From the NCBI GenBank assembly GCA_963841065.1, contig CAWJBI010000029.1:1-64000 (forward strand): 64,000 nt of DNA, in the 5' to 3' direction. The notes under the pieces are model-generated. The model was given only the letters and a program-made list of their open reading frames with translations. It was not told the DNA's origin and did not search any database. This document shows positions 1 through 8,515 of the stretch, in pieces; positions within the stretch are counted from its first letter, which is position 1, and the number at the start of each line of letters is the position of its first letter. The position numbers and the translations under genes were made by a program. The DNA comes from M0108 sp963841065 (GTDB taxonomy: Bacteria > Pseudomonadota > Gammaproteobacteria > Chromatiales > Chromatiaceae).

Positions 1-826
1 TCGGCGTCGAGGCGGGGGCGGCTTCGTCCTCCAGCCCTTGGTCCAGGCCCGCTTCGAGCAACTCATCGGCGAAGCGTAGGCGCTTGAGGGACAGGTCCTC
101 CTGGAGGACGAAGGCGAGGTTTTCACGCCAGTCGAGGGCGAGCTTGGTGACCTGCTTGCCGGAGCGTAGATGGGTGGAGATTTCCTCGCAGGCCAGGTCA
201 TGGCCCCGGCAGCGCACCAGGGCGCGCTCGTCCTGGGCGTCGCGCAGCTCGCACTCATCACCCAATTCCAGGCCCGTGGGCAGTTCGCCCTCGGTGACCC
301 AGCGAGTCATGAGCAACGGCAGGCCGGGCGGACGGGGGGCATGCACGGGCAGGGAGCCCAGGGTCTCGCGCAGCAGATCGACCACATCCTCGGCCGCCTT
401 GGCGCTGGCGGCATCCACCAGCAGCCAGCCGGACTGGCGGTCCAGATAGGCGCAGACCCGGCGCGAGCGGGTGAAGGCGCGTGGCAGGAGATCCAGCATG
501 ACCTCATCGCGCAACGTACGGCGCTCCTTGCGGCCGACGGTGCGCGCCTCGCGATCCTCCATCTCGGCGATTTTTTCGTCCAGGCTCTCGGCCACCACCG
601 AGGAGGGCAGCAAGCGCTCCTGGCGGCGGGCGCAGACCAGGAGGCAGTCACCCGCCACATGTGACAGTGCGGTAGCGCCATCGCCCAGGGGCGGGGCCCA
701 GCCCAGGGTGGCCGTCTCCAGGGGGCCGCAGGGGCGGAAGGGACGCTCCGCGAGCTTCTCCTCGATCAGGTCCGCGTCAATCGCGGCTGGATCATCCAGC
801 TTGAATAATCGGACATTCTTGAACAC
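1..826 (-). CDS. rdgC: recombination-associated protein RdgC (partial, C-terminus off window)
   Basis: RdgC is a nucleoid-associated, ring-forming DNA-binding protein that restrains RecA-mediated recombination. About 275 codons are visible reading leftward from a GTG at 824-826 (N-terminus VFKNVRLFKL, close to the usual MWFKNLRLY start); the rest lies beyond base 1. Family-like stretches include RPFRPCGPLE near residue 30, the segment around LLPSSVV near 75 and the DRQSGWLLVDAAS region near 130. The gene lies downstream of the broken yihY-family gene in the same direction. Identification rests on recalled family sequence, and the N-terminal half fits well. Confidence 0.85.
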   Translation of the reverse strand, partial: MFKNVRLFKLDDPAAIDADLIEEKLAERPFRPCGPLETATLGWAPPLGDGATALSHVAGDCLLVCARRQERLLPSSVVAESLDEKIAEMEDREARTVGRKERRTLRDEVMLDLLPRAFTRSRRVCAYLDRQSGWLLVDAASAKAAEDVVDLLRETLGSLPVHAPRPPGLPLLMTRWVTEGELPTGLELGDECELRDAQDERALVRCRGHDLACEEISTHLRSGKQVTKLALDWRENLAFVLQEDLSLKRLRFADELLEAGLDQGLEDEAAPASTP

Positions 827-896
827 GACGCTTACTCCCCGGCAAAGGGACCGGGATCATCCGTGCCTCGGCGCCACTTGCAAGTCCAGGGATGGC

Positions 897-1848
897 TCAG
901 GTTTTGAATCCGGACCCGATCGCCTCATCTTGCGGCAGCTTACAGCGCTCGAACTCGGCGATGACCTGGGCGCCCAGCAAGAGGATGAGGGCGGCGACCT
1001 CGAAGGTGAGAAGAAGGGCGACGGCACCGGCGAAGGAGCCGGAACAGATTCACCAGGGACAAGGTCTTGAAGTACCAGACCAGGACGTGGCGGCTGATCT
1101 CCCACAGCACCGCCGCGACCAGCCCCCCCACGAGGGCGTGGCGGGTGGCGATGCCGCCCAGGGGCATGACCAGATAGAGGGACATGAGAGGAGCACCAGA
1201 CCAGCCTGGCCGAGGAGATAGAGTAGCGGGGCGGACAGGCCATCCAGACCCCATGCCCGGCCAAAGAACTGCCATTGGGTTTGGGACAGGGCCTCGATGG
1301 CGCCGCTGGTCAGGGTGATGAAAAGCAGGCCGGCCCCGATCAGGGCAATGAAGAGGAAGGGAATCAGGGCCGACACCATGAAGTGGCGGCGATGGGATGG
1401 CGACGCGATGGAAGAAGATCACCGACATGGCATTCTCCAGCAGGGTGAAGGCCATGGTGGAAAAGAAGATGAGGATGACAAAGCCGAGCCAGCCGATCAG
1501 ATGACGATTGACGAGAAACTGCCCCAAATGTTCGGTCATGGTGTCCGCCATGCCGGGCATGAAGAGGGCCAGTTCGTCGCGCACCGCTTCCAGCAACTGG
1601 GCCTCTGGCACCAGGTTCGAGAGCCCCACCAGCAAGAGTAGGAAGAGCGGAATGATGGATAACAGCATGTAATAGGCGACGGCGCCAGACAGGAGCATCC
1701 CCTGATTACGCCTGAAGCCCCGCAAGACCCGCAGGGCGAAGGCCAAGGGTCCGCAGGGGGAGATCGCGTCGCCCCCCCCGACCCTCAATCGGGCTTTCCC
1801 CTCTGGGGGCTCCCGTGGCCCCTGCCCCCGCGGAACGGACGGCTTCAT
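897..1848 (-). pseudogene. YihY/BrkB-family inner membrane protein, broken by three frame changes
   Basis: The protein is a YihY/UPF0761 (once misnamed RNase BN) multi-pass membrane protein of unclear function. The first frame (from ATG 1848) carries FRRNQGMLLSGAVAYYMLLSIIPL and further hydrophobic helices to about base 1400. Homology then continues in a second frame (SALIPFLFIALIGAGLLF) to about 1195, returns to the first frame (YLVMPLGGIATRHALVGG), and ends in another frame (SFAGAVALLLTFEVAALILL) at a stop at 897-899. All segments together give a full-length family member, so the breaks near 1390, 1195 and 1045 are either sequencing indels or recent decay. The start codon overlaps the stop of amrS (ATGA), suggesting one transcript. 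Confidence 0.8.
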
Positions 1849-2928
1849 GTGGGCATGGACACCGGCAGGTGGCGACTACCCCATTCGCCGGGCCGGGGCT
1901 CGAAGACGCCGGCGCAAGAGGTGCCACAGGCGGCGCAGCGACCTTCGGCGTCCAGGCCCCAGGCGCCCAGTTGGTACCAGTCGCGCTCGATGAGCAAGGC
2001 CCCGCAGCCATGGCACCAAGTGCTCTCGCCCTCCGCGGTCGTGGACGTTGCCGGTGTAGGCATGACGCACGCCGTTGCGCGTGGCCATATCGCGGGCCCG
2101 GGTCAGGGTCGCCGTGGGCGTCGGCGGGACGTCGGGGATCTTCCAGTCCGGGTGGAAGGCGGTAAAGTGCATGGGGACATCCGGCCCGAGGTGCTCCACG
2201 ACCCAGGCCGTCATGGCGTCGAGCTCGGCTGGCGAGTCGTTGTGGCCCGGGATGAGCAGGGTGGTCAGTTCGACCCAGACCGAGGTCTCGTGACGCAGGT
2301 ACTCCAGGGTCTCCAGCACGGGTTGCAGGTGGCCGCCACAGAGGTGGTGATAGAAGTCATCGGTGAAGGCCTTGAGATCGACGTTGGCGGCGTCCATGGC
2401 GGAGAAGAAATCCTCGCGGGCACCCGGATTGATGTAGCCGGCGGTGACGGCGACATTGCGAATGCCCCGGGCCCGACAGGCCAGGGCCGTATCCCGGGCG
2501 TATTCGAGAAAGATGACGGGGTCGTTGTAGGTATAGGCGACGCTCCGACAGCCGAGTTCGGCGGCACGGCGGGCGATGGCCTCCGGGGAGGCGCTCACGG
2601 CCAGGGTATCGACCTCGCGGGATTTGCTCATATCCCAATTCTGACAGAATTTGCAGGTCAGGTTACAGCCGGCGGTGCCAAAGGACAGCACCGGGGTCCC
2701 GGGCAGGAAGTGATTGAGGGGCTTCTTTTCGATGGGGTCGACACAAAAGCCGCTGGAGCGCCCGTAACTGGTGAGCACCACCTCGCCACCCTGGCAGGCG
2801 CGCACGAAGCAGAGCCCGGCCTGGCCCTCCTTGATGTGGCAGTTGCGGGGGCAGACATCGCATTGCACCCGGCCATCCTCCAGGCGATGCCAGTAACGGG
2901 TAGGGTAGTTGGTGAGGGGAAGGGTCAC
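1845..2928 (-). CDS. amrS: AmmeMemoRadiSam system radical SAM enzyme AmrS (frameshift near the 3' end)
   Basis: AmrS is a radical SAM protein of the AmmeMemoRadiSam set, of poorly defined biochemical role. The N-terminal cysteine motif CDVCPRNCHI and the radical SAM cluster CNLTCKFC are visible, followed by GYINPGAREDFF and VDLKAFTDDFYHHLCGG. The GTG at 2928 is preferred because GAGGTG lies 6-7 nt upstream; an in-frame GTG at 2937 is possible. After YTGNVHD (about base 2040) the frame is lost. The C-terminal zinc-binding segment (STWCHGCGALLI, then CAACGTSC) continues in another frame to a stop at 1845, so one extra base near 2034-2038 is likely. The gene is divergent from amrB, 115 bp away. 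Confidence 0.88.
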
Positions 2929-2947
2929 GTCATTCACCTCGCTAGTG

Positions 2948-2973
2948 CCCTGCCAGCGGGCTTGCCGGCAGGG
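2948..2973. repeat. GC-rich inverted repeat (REP-like) between amrS and amrB
   Basis: Arms CCCTGCC (2948-2954) and GGCAGGG (2967-2973) flank a core containing GCGGGCTTGCC. A related core, in inverse sense, occurs in the palindrome at 23777-23809 and more loosely at 7672-7688. It may be a dispersed extragenic palindrome or an RNA hairpin in one of the two divergent leaders. Confidence 0.45.
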
Positions 2974-3043
2974 GGGTTGTTTTCGACCTAAAATAAGCAT
3001 AGACGGATCGCGGGCGGATCCCATCACTGCGAGGTACAAAACG

Positions 3044-3874
3044 GTGAGCGCTTTACGTCATCCCAATGTGGCCGGGCTCTTCTACCCGGCGGATGCGCGG
3101 ACCCTGGAGGCAGAGGTGCGCGCCTTTGTGAGGGCGGGCCAGGCTCATGCCGGGGCGGCCTCCGCCCCCATGCCCAAGGCCCTGATAGCGCCCCATGCGG
3201 GCTATGTCTATTCGGGTCCCGTGGCGGGCAGCGCCTATGCCCAGCTCCTGGCGGGGGCGGCGGGCATTCGCCGGGTGGTGCTGCTCGGCCCCTCCCATCG
3301 CCTGGCCTTTTATGGCCTGGCCTACAGCCAGGCACGGGCCTTTCTCACCCCCCTGGGCCAGGTACCGGTAGACCTGGCGGCTTACCAGGCCCTGGCGGAC
3401 CTGCCACAGGCCCGGCCCTACGAGGCCCCCTTCCAGGGCGAGCACTGCCTGGAGGTGCAACTACCCTTCCTGCAAATGATCCTGGACGACTTCAGTCTGG
3501 TGCCTTTCCTGGTGGGCGAGGCCACGACGACGGAGGTCGCCGAGGTCCTGGAGCGCCTCTGGGGCGGCGACGAGACCCTGATTGTCGTCAGCTCGGACCT
3601 GAGCCACTACCTGGACTATGCCAGCGCCAAGCGCCTGGACCAGGCCACCAGCCAGGCCATCGCCGACCTGGACCCCGCCGCCATCGGCGACGACCAGGCC
3701 TGCGGCCGCAATCCAGTCAAGGGCCTGCTGCGGGCGGCTCGGCATCACGGCCTCCAGGGCCGCATCCTCGACCTGCGCAATTCCGGCGACACCGCGGGTT
3801 CCCGCGACCGGGTGGTCGGCTATGGCGCCTTTGCCTTCGCCCCGGGAGGCTTCCATGAAGACCCAGCCCCTTGA
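3044..3874 (+). CDS. amrB: AmmeMemoRadiSam system protein AmrB (Memo family)
   Basis: The 276-residue product is a MEMO-family protein, structurally related to non-haem iron dioxygenases of the LigB type. Recognisable segments are HPNVAGLFYPAD at the N-terminus, ALIAPHAGYVYSGPVAGSAY near residue 45, VVLLGPSHR near 75, EHCLEVQLPFLQ near 135 and VVSSDLSHY near 185, which carry the conserved histidines. The GTG at 3044 is chosen because GAGGT lies 8 nt upstream and the protein then begins as the family does. The gene overlaps amrA by 20 nt, implying translational coupling. Its substrate is not known from sequence. Confidence 0.9.
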   Translation: MSALRHPNVAGLFYPADARTLEAEVRAFVRAGQAHAGAASAPMPKALIAPHAGYVYSGPVAGSAYAQLLAGAAGIRRVVLLGPSHRLAFYGLAYSQARAFLTPLGQVPVDLAAYQALADLPQARPYEAPFQGEHCLEVQLPFLQMILDDFSLVPFLVGEATTTEVAEVLERLWGGDETLIVVSSDLSHYLDYASAKRLDQATSQAIADLDPAAIGDDQACGRNPVKGLLRAARHHGLQGRILDLRNSGDTAGSRDRVVGYGAFAFAPGGFHEDPAP

Positions 3875-4451
3875 GCCGCTGCTGAATGCGGAGCAGCGCC
3901 AGGCCCTGCTGGCGGTGGCGCGACGCTCCATCGCTTTGGGCCTGGAGGAGGGCCGGCCCCTGCGCGTCCATCCCGAAGATTACGCCGCCGAGTTGCGCGC
4001 CCAGCGCGCGGCCTTCGTCACCCTGCTGGAGTTTGGCCAATTGCGGGGCTGCATCGGCCACCTGGAGGCCCTGCAGCCGCTGGTCAAGGATGTGGCCGAA
4101 AACGCCTTCGCCGCCGCCTTTCGCGATCCCCGCTTCCCGCCGGTGACGGCGAGGGAACTGGAAGGGCTGCACATCGAGATCTCGGTGTTGACGCCCGCGA
4201 CCCCGCTGAGCTTCGGTTCCGAGCAGGAACTGGTTGCCATGATCGAGCCGGGCCGGGATGGCCTCATTCTCGAGGAGGGTCATGCCCGGGGGACTTTCCT
4301 GCCCTCCGTCTGGGAGTCCTTGCCCGACCCAAGGGGCTTTCTGCGACAACTGAAGCGCAAGGCGGGATTGCCGGAGGATTATTGGTCGGATCGGCTCCGG
4401 GTCAGCCGGTATCGAACCGAGTCCTTTGGCGAGGAAAACTCATCCTCGTGA
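3855..4451 (+). CDS. amrA: AmmeMemoRadiSam system protein AmrA (AMMECR1 domain)
   Basis: The 198-residue AMMECR1-domain protein is the third member of the AmmeMemoRadiSam set. Its diagnostic motif LRGCIGHLEA sits near residue 73, followed by AFAAAFRDPRFPPVTARELEGL and ISVLTP, then GTFLPSVWESLPDPRGFL toward the C-terminus. ATG 3855 has GGGAGG 5-6 nt upstream, located inside the end of amrB. amrB, amrA and divergent amrS lie together, the classic genomic association behind the system's name. The molecular function of the domain cannot be read from the sequence. Confidence 0.9.
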   Translation: MKTQPLEPLLNAEQRQALLAVARRSIALGLEEGRPLRVHPEDYAAELRAQRAAFVTLLEFGQLRGCIGHLEALQPLVKDVAENAFAAAFRDPRFPPVTARELEGLHIEISVLTPATPLSFGSEQELVAMIEPGRDGLILEEGHARGTFLPSVWESLPDPRGFLRQLKRKAGLPEDYWSDRLRVSRYRTESFGEENSSS

Positions 4452-4566
4452 TTTGCCTGCAAAAGGTCAGAAAAGTCCGCCCCAACGGCCTCCCCAATGG
4501 GAAGCTGTTAGGGCGGGCCTGGATCTCAACTGGATGCCCAGGCTGAGCCTGGGCCAGGACCTTGGG

Positions 4567-6498
4567 CTAGGAGGCCTTGGCCGAGGCACCGGCCAGCGAT
4601 TCACGGGGCTTGGGGGCCGGCTTGGGCGCCGCCGGGGTGGCTGACTTGGTGTTGGGCTGGCTAGCCGAGGGCTTGGCCGGCTTTGCCTCCGGGTTGCCCG
4701 CCGGACCCTCCTTTTCGGCATCCTCCTCCGGCGGCGGACCCGCCATCCAGTCCTTGGCCTCCGCCTCTGGCATGGTGTCCTTGGCGGGGGCCGCATCCGC
4801 CGGAGTGGGGCGGTAGAGTCGCAGCCCGGCACTGGGGCCATCGAGGGCCGCCAGCACCGGCTGGTCCTGGCCATAGAAATCCGCGCGGAAATGAACCTGG
4901 CCCTTGTCGTCGGCCTCCGCCGTCCAGTAGGAGAGGATGACGGGCAGGGGCTGCTTGAGGCGCACCGAAGAGGGGCGCTTGGACTCAAACACGGACGCGA
5001 ACTTCTCCTTGTTCCACTTGGGATCGTTGAGCAACAACTCCGCCAGTTCGATCGGCCTATCCACCCGCACGCATCCCGAACTCAGGGTCCGGTTCGCCCG
5101 CTGAAAGAGCTGGCGATCGGAGGTATCGTGGAGATAGACCGAGTGCTGATTGGGAAACATGAATTTGACCTGGCCCAGGGCATTCTTGGGCCCAGGCGGC
5201 TGGCGAAAGGTGTAGGGCAGGTTGTTGGGTGAGACATTCCAGTCCACCGACTCTGGTTCCACCTTGTTACCGCGCCGATCAATGATCTCCAGCCCCTTCT
5301 TACGCACCGCATTGGGGTTCTGGCGAGCCTTGGGGACCACATCCTCCTTGAGGATGGTGGGCGGAACCGTCCAGGTCGGGTTGAATTCGAGGTACTCGAT
5401 GCGATCGCGAAAGATGGGGGTGGGTCGCTCGGGACGTCCCACGATCGCCTTGGACCGCCAGACATCCTGGCCCTCCCGATGGAGTTCGACCCGCTGGGCG
5501 GCGATATCCACCAGCAGATAGTCCTTGGGTAGCTTGTCGCTGACCCAACGCATCCGTTCCAGGTTCACCCGAATCTGGGCCACCCGCTCCTGGGCGCTGA
5601 CATTCATGGCGGCGAGGGTGGCCTTGCCGATGCGCCCATCGACCTCGAGGCTGTGACGCGCCTGGAAATTCCGGACCGCCTTCTCCAGTTCGGGCCCGTA
5701 AAAATTACCACTGACGGAGGCCGGGCCCTGATAGTCGCCGGTGATCCGCAGCCGCTCACGGACGATGGGGACGCGCGCGTCATGCATGCCTGGCTCCAGC
5801 TTGGGACCCGCGGGAATGGTAGGCCAGCCGCCTGCGGCGGCGTAGGCGCGATAGCGCACCAGGCCCTCCTTGAGTTGTGTATAAAAGCTTGGTTCTTGGC
5901 GCAGGGCGGCAAGGGTGGCCTTGATATTGGGCGCGGCCAGGGCGCGTCCGAGATCCGCGGCCAGGGCCTCGCCCTTGGGTCCGTCGTCGTGGTTCCAGTT
6001 CTTGTCGATGGCTCGGGGATCGACCTTGCCATAGCGGGAATGGTGGAGCAGGCGCAACAGGCCATCGCTCAGCAGGATCTCGGCATCGACGCGCTCCTGG
6101 CCCTTGAGGGCCGAGGGGTCGCCGCCCGGGAGCAGCTTGTCTAATTCCGGAATGTGGAAGTCCGCGGGGCGCAGGCCGAAGTCTCGGCTGTGCTCGGCGA
6201 GGGCCTTGAGGTCGGAGACCTGGCCAGGATTGACCCAGGCAAAGGCGTAACCACGAGCGGCGTAGGCCTCGTTGAGCAGCTTGGGCGAGGCTAAGCGGAC
6301 ATCGGCCAGGACGGGCTTGGACTGCTCCTGGAGTTCGGCGAGCCGCTGTTGCAGCAGGTCGCCTGCCAAGGCCAGGGCGGGCAGCAGGCATAAAACCAGG
6401 GCCAGGACCAGCCGCTGCCGTGCCTGACCCAGACCTGTTACCTCCGCCAATTCACAATGATTCCAGTACCGCATTTGTTGTCTTCTCCAGCAAGCCAA
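4567..6498 (-). CDS. L,D-transpeptidase of the YcbB/LdtD type
   Basis: The enzyme forms 3-3 cross-links in periplasmic peptidoglycan through a catalytic cysteine. The 643-residue product has an N-terminal export helix (LVLALVLCLLPALALA), a scaffold domain, a peptidoglycan-binding repeat (AVRNFQARHSLEVDGRIGKATLAAMN, about residues 270-295) and a YkuD domain ending in HDTSDRQLF...SSGCVRV with the nucleophile near Cys476. The last 90 residues are an Ala/Pro/Lys-rich tail unlike the catalytic domain. The ATG at 6498 is uncertain; ATG 6474 or a start closer to the signal peptide is possible. It stands alone, convergent with amrA. Confidence 0.88.
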   Translation of the reverse strand: MACWRRQQMRYWNHCELAEVTGLGQARQRLVLALVLCLLPALALAGDLLQQRLAELQEQSKPVLADVRLASPKLLNEAYAARGYAFAWVNPGQVSDLKALAEHSRDFGLRPADFHIPELDKLLPGGDPSALKGQERVDAEILLSDGLLRLLHHSRYGKVDPRAIDKNWNHDDGPKGEALAADLGRALAAPNIKATLAALRQEPSFYTQLKEGLVRYRAYAAAGGWPTIPAGPKLEPGMHDARVPIVRERLRITGDYQGPASVSGNFYGPELEKAVRNFQARHSLEVDGRIGKATLAAMNVSAQERVAQIRVNLERMRWVSDKLPKDYLLVDIAAQRVELHREGQDVWRSKAIVGRPERPTPIFRDRIEYLEFNPTWTVPPTILKEDVVPKARQNPNAVRKKGLEIIDRRGNKVEPESVDWNVSPNNLPYTFRQPPGPKNALGQVKFMFPNQHSVYLHDTSDRQLFQRANRTLSSGCVRVDRPIELAELLLNDPKWNKEKFASVFESKRPSSVRLKQPLPVILSYWTAEADDKGQVHFRADFYGQDQPVLAALDGPSAGLRLYRPTPADAAPAKDTMPEAEAKDWMAGPPPEEDAEKEGPAGNPEAKPAKPSASQPNTKSATPAAPKPAPKPRESLAGASAKAS

Positions 6499-6770
6499 AC
6501 TGCCATGGGGTCAATGAGTTTACTTTGACCCTGAGTTATTTTAAACGTCTCAAGGACTCGGTGTCAGCAAAAATACGACGTTGCCAGAATGCGACACCTG
6601 GAGCCTCTGCAAGCCTTCGCGCTGACGGGACCTAAATCTAACCTGTCATCAATTAATAGAATTTCAATAATCGGGTCGCCAAGCTTGGGGGTGATCGGAT
6701 GCCAATCTTGCGGCCATTTTTCGCCGGTGCTAGAGGTTGTGTTGCGTGATAGAGACAAGCTTTGTCCGGG

Positions 6771-7661
6771 TCAGGCCGGAAAGACCCCCGTGGACAAATA
6801 GCGGTCGCCCCGATCGCAGATGATGGCGACGATCACGGCCCCGGAGACCTCTCGCGAGAGGGTCAGGGCGGCGGCCACGGAGCCGCCGGAGGAGATACCG
6901 CAGAAGATGCCCTCCCGCTCCGCCAGGGCGCGGGTCGTATCCTCCGCCTCCTGCTGGGTAACATCCAGGATGCGATCGACCCGGCCGGGTTCGTAGATCC
7001 TGGGCAAATAGGCCTCGGGCCAGCGGCGGATCCCGGGGATCTTGGCGCCCTCCATCGGTTGCACGCCAACGATCTGGATGGCGGGATTTTGTTCCTTGAG
7101 GTAGCGGCTCGTCCCCATGATGGTGCCGGTGGTACCCATGGCGCTCACAAAGTGGGTGACGGCACCCTGGGTGTCGCGCCAGATCTCGGGGCCCGTGCCC
7201 TCGTAGTGGGCGCGCGGGTTATCGGGGTTGGCGAATTGGTCGAGGATGCGGCCCTCGCCCCGCGCCTCCAGGGCCCGAGCCAGGTCGATAGCCGCCTCCA
7301 TGCTCCCCTCGGCGGGGGTCAGGCGAATCTCGGCCCCATAGCTGCGCATCAGTGCGCGGCGCTCCAGGCTCATGTTCTCCGGCATGATCAAGATGATGCG
7401 ATAGCCCTTGATGGCCGCCACCATCGCCAGGGCAATGCCGGTGTTGCCGCTGGTGGCCTCGATCAGGGTGTCGCCCGGGCGGATGTCCCCTCGCTCCTCG
7501 GCTCGCCGGATCATGGACAGAGCCGGGCGATCCTTGACCGAGCCCGCCGGGTTATTGCCTTCCAGCTTGGCCAGGATACGGTTGTCGGTATCACCCGGCA
7601 AGCGTTGCAGCCGCGCCAGGGGGGTGTTGCCGACGAAGTCCTCGATGGTCGGATAGTTCAT
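6771..7661 (-). CDS. cysM: cysteine synthase B (O-acetylserine sulfhydrylase, CysM type)
   Basis: The enzyme makes cysteine from O-acetylserine and sulfide or thiosulfate using pyridoxal phosphate. The 296-residue protein opens with IEDFVGNTPLARLQRL, carries the PLP lysine in AGSVKDRPAL (Lys43), the substrate loop EATSGNTGIALA, and the phosphate-binding GTTGTIMG. The short length and the NPRAHYEGTGPEIW segment favour CysM over CysK. It is the last gene of a leftward series dapA-bamC-MBL-cysM. A CysM that can use thiosulfate would suit a sulfur oxidiser, but that is inference. Confidence 0.92.
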   Translation of the reverse strand: MNYPTIEDFVGNTPLARLQRLPGDTDNRILAKLEGNNPAGSVKDRPALSMIRRAEERGDIRPGDTLIEATSGNTGIALAMVAAIKGYRIILIMPENMSLERRALMRSYGAEIRLTPAEGSMEAAIDLARALEARGEGRILDQFANPDNPRAHYEGTGPEIWRDTQGAVTHFVSAMGTTGTIMGTSRYLKEQNPAIQIVGVQPMEGAKIPGIRRWPEAYLPRIYEPGRVDRILDVTQQEAEDTTRALAEREGIFCGISSGGSVAAALTLSREVSGAVIVAIICDRGDRYLSTGVFPA

Positions 7662-7671
7662 GGGCTGGATC

Positions 7672-7688
7672 CCGCCGCTTGCCGGCGG
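7672..7688. repeat. short GC-rich palindrome between cysM and the MBL gene
   Basis: CCGCC (7672-7676) pairs with GGCGG (7684-7688) around GCTTGCC. Its core resembles the palindromes at 2948-2973 and 23777-23809. It lies in the 60 bp between two co-directional genes, where it could be a weak attenuating hairpin or an extragenic palindrome. Confidence 0.35.
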
Positions 7689-7721
7689 CCTCGCTGGGAT
7701 GAGATTAAAAACAGGGCCTTA

Positions 7722-8510
7722 CTAGACGGGTAGCCAGGGGCTGGGACTGTCCTGTTCGGCCAGGGTGAGGCGATCCGCAAGGCTGGCGTCCACGGCCAGC
7801 AGGGCCTGGCGCGCCAGTTCCGGATGGTTGTTCTTCTCACTCAAATGGGCCATGAGCAGGCTGCTCAGCCCTCGGTGCGGCATCGAGGAGACCAATTCCG
7901 CCGCCTGGTGGTTACCCAGGTGCCCGAAGTCGCCCGCCACGCGCGCCCGCAGAAAGGGGGGATAGGGACCGCTCCTCAGCATCTCGCTGTCATGATTGCA
8001 TTCGAGCATGAGGGCGTCGCACTCACGGAGGCGGTCACGAATATGGGGGGTCACGCAACCGCTGTCGGTCAACAAACCCAGTCGCCGGCCGCCACTTTCG
8101 AGGGTGAAATGGCAGGGCTCGCGGGCATCGTGAGGGATCGGGAAGGGCTCTACCCGGATACCCGCGACCCGAAAGCCGGGACCAAGCCCGGAGATGAGAT
8201 GGAGTCGCTCCACCGCGGATGCCGGTTGCCGGCCCCAGGTCCCGGGTGTCGCCCAGACCGGGATGCCATGCCGACGCGCCAGGGCGGCGACACCCCGAAT
8301 GTGATCACTATGTTCGTGGGTCACCAGAATAGCCTTCAGGCTTCCCGGGGCCACCCCCAGCAAGGCCAATCGCCGCTCGGTCTCCCGGACGGCAAAGCCA
8401 CAATCCACCAGCAGCCGGACGCCCCCAGCCTCCACCAGGAGGGCATTACCCCGGCTGCCACTACCCAGGCTGGCGAAGCGCATGCCCGCCGCCCCGGAGG
8501 TCCCGTTCAC
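7722..8510 (-). CDS. MBL-fold metallohydrolase (YycJ/PhnP-like)
   Basis: This is a cytoplasmic metallo-beta-lactamase-fold hydrolase of 262 residues. The metal-binding motif is VTHEHSDHIRGV near residue 64, with further ligands in LLTDSGC, MLECNHD and GHLGNHQAAEL, and a late histidine in LMAHLSEKNNHPE. The N-terminus RFASLGSGSRGN is typical of the YycJ/phosphoribosyl cyclic phosphodiesterase group; translation may really start at the internal ATG at 8483. It follows bamC with 5 bp between the genes, so co-transcription is very likely. The substrate is unknown. Confidence 0.85.
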   Translation of the reverse strand: MNGTSGAAGMRFASLGSGSRGNALLVEAGGVRLLVDCGFAVRETERRLALLGVAPGSLKAILVTHEHSDHIRGVAALARRHGIPVWATPGTWGRQPASAVERLHLISGLGPGFRVAGIRVEPFPIPHDAREPCHFTLESGGRRLGLLTDSGCVTPHIRDRLRECDALMLECNHDSEMLRSGPYPPFLRARVAGDFGHLGNHQAAELVSSMPHRGLSSLLMAHLSEKNNHPELARQALLAVDASLADRLTLAEQDSPSPWLPV

Positions 8511-8515
8511 CGGGG

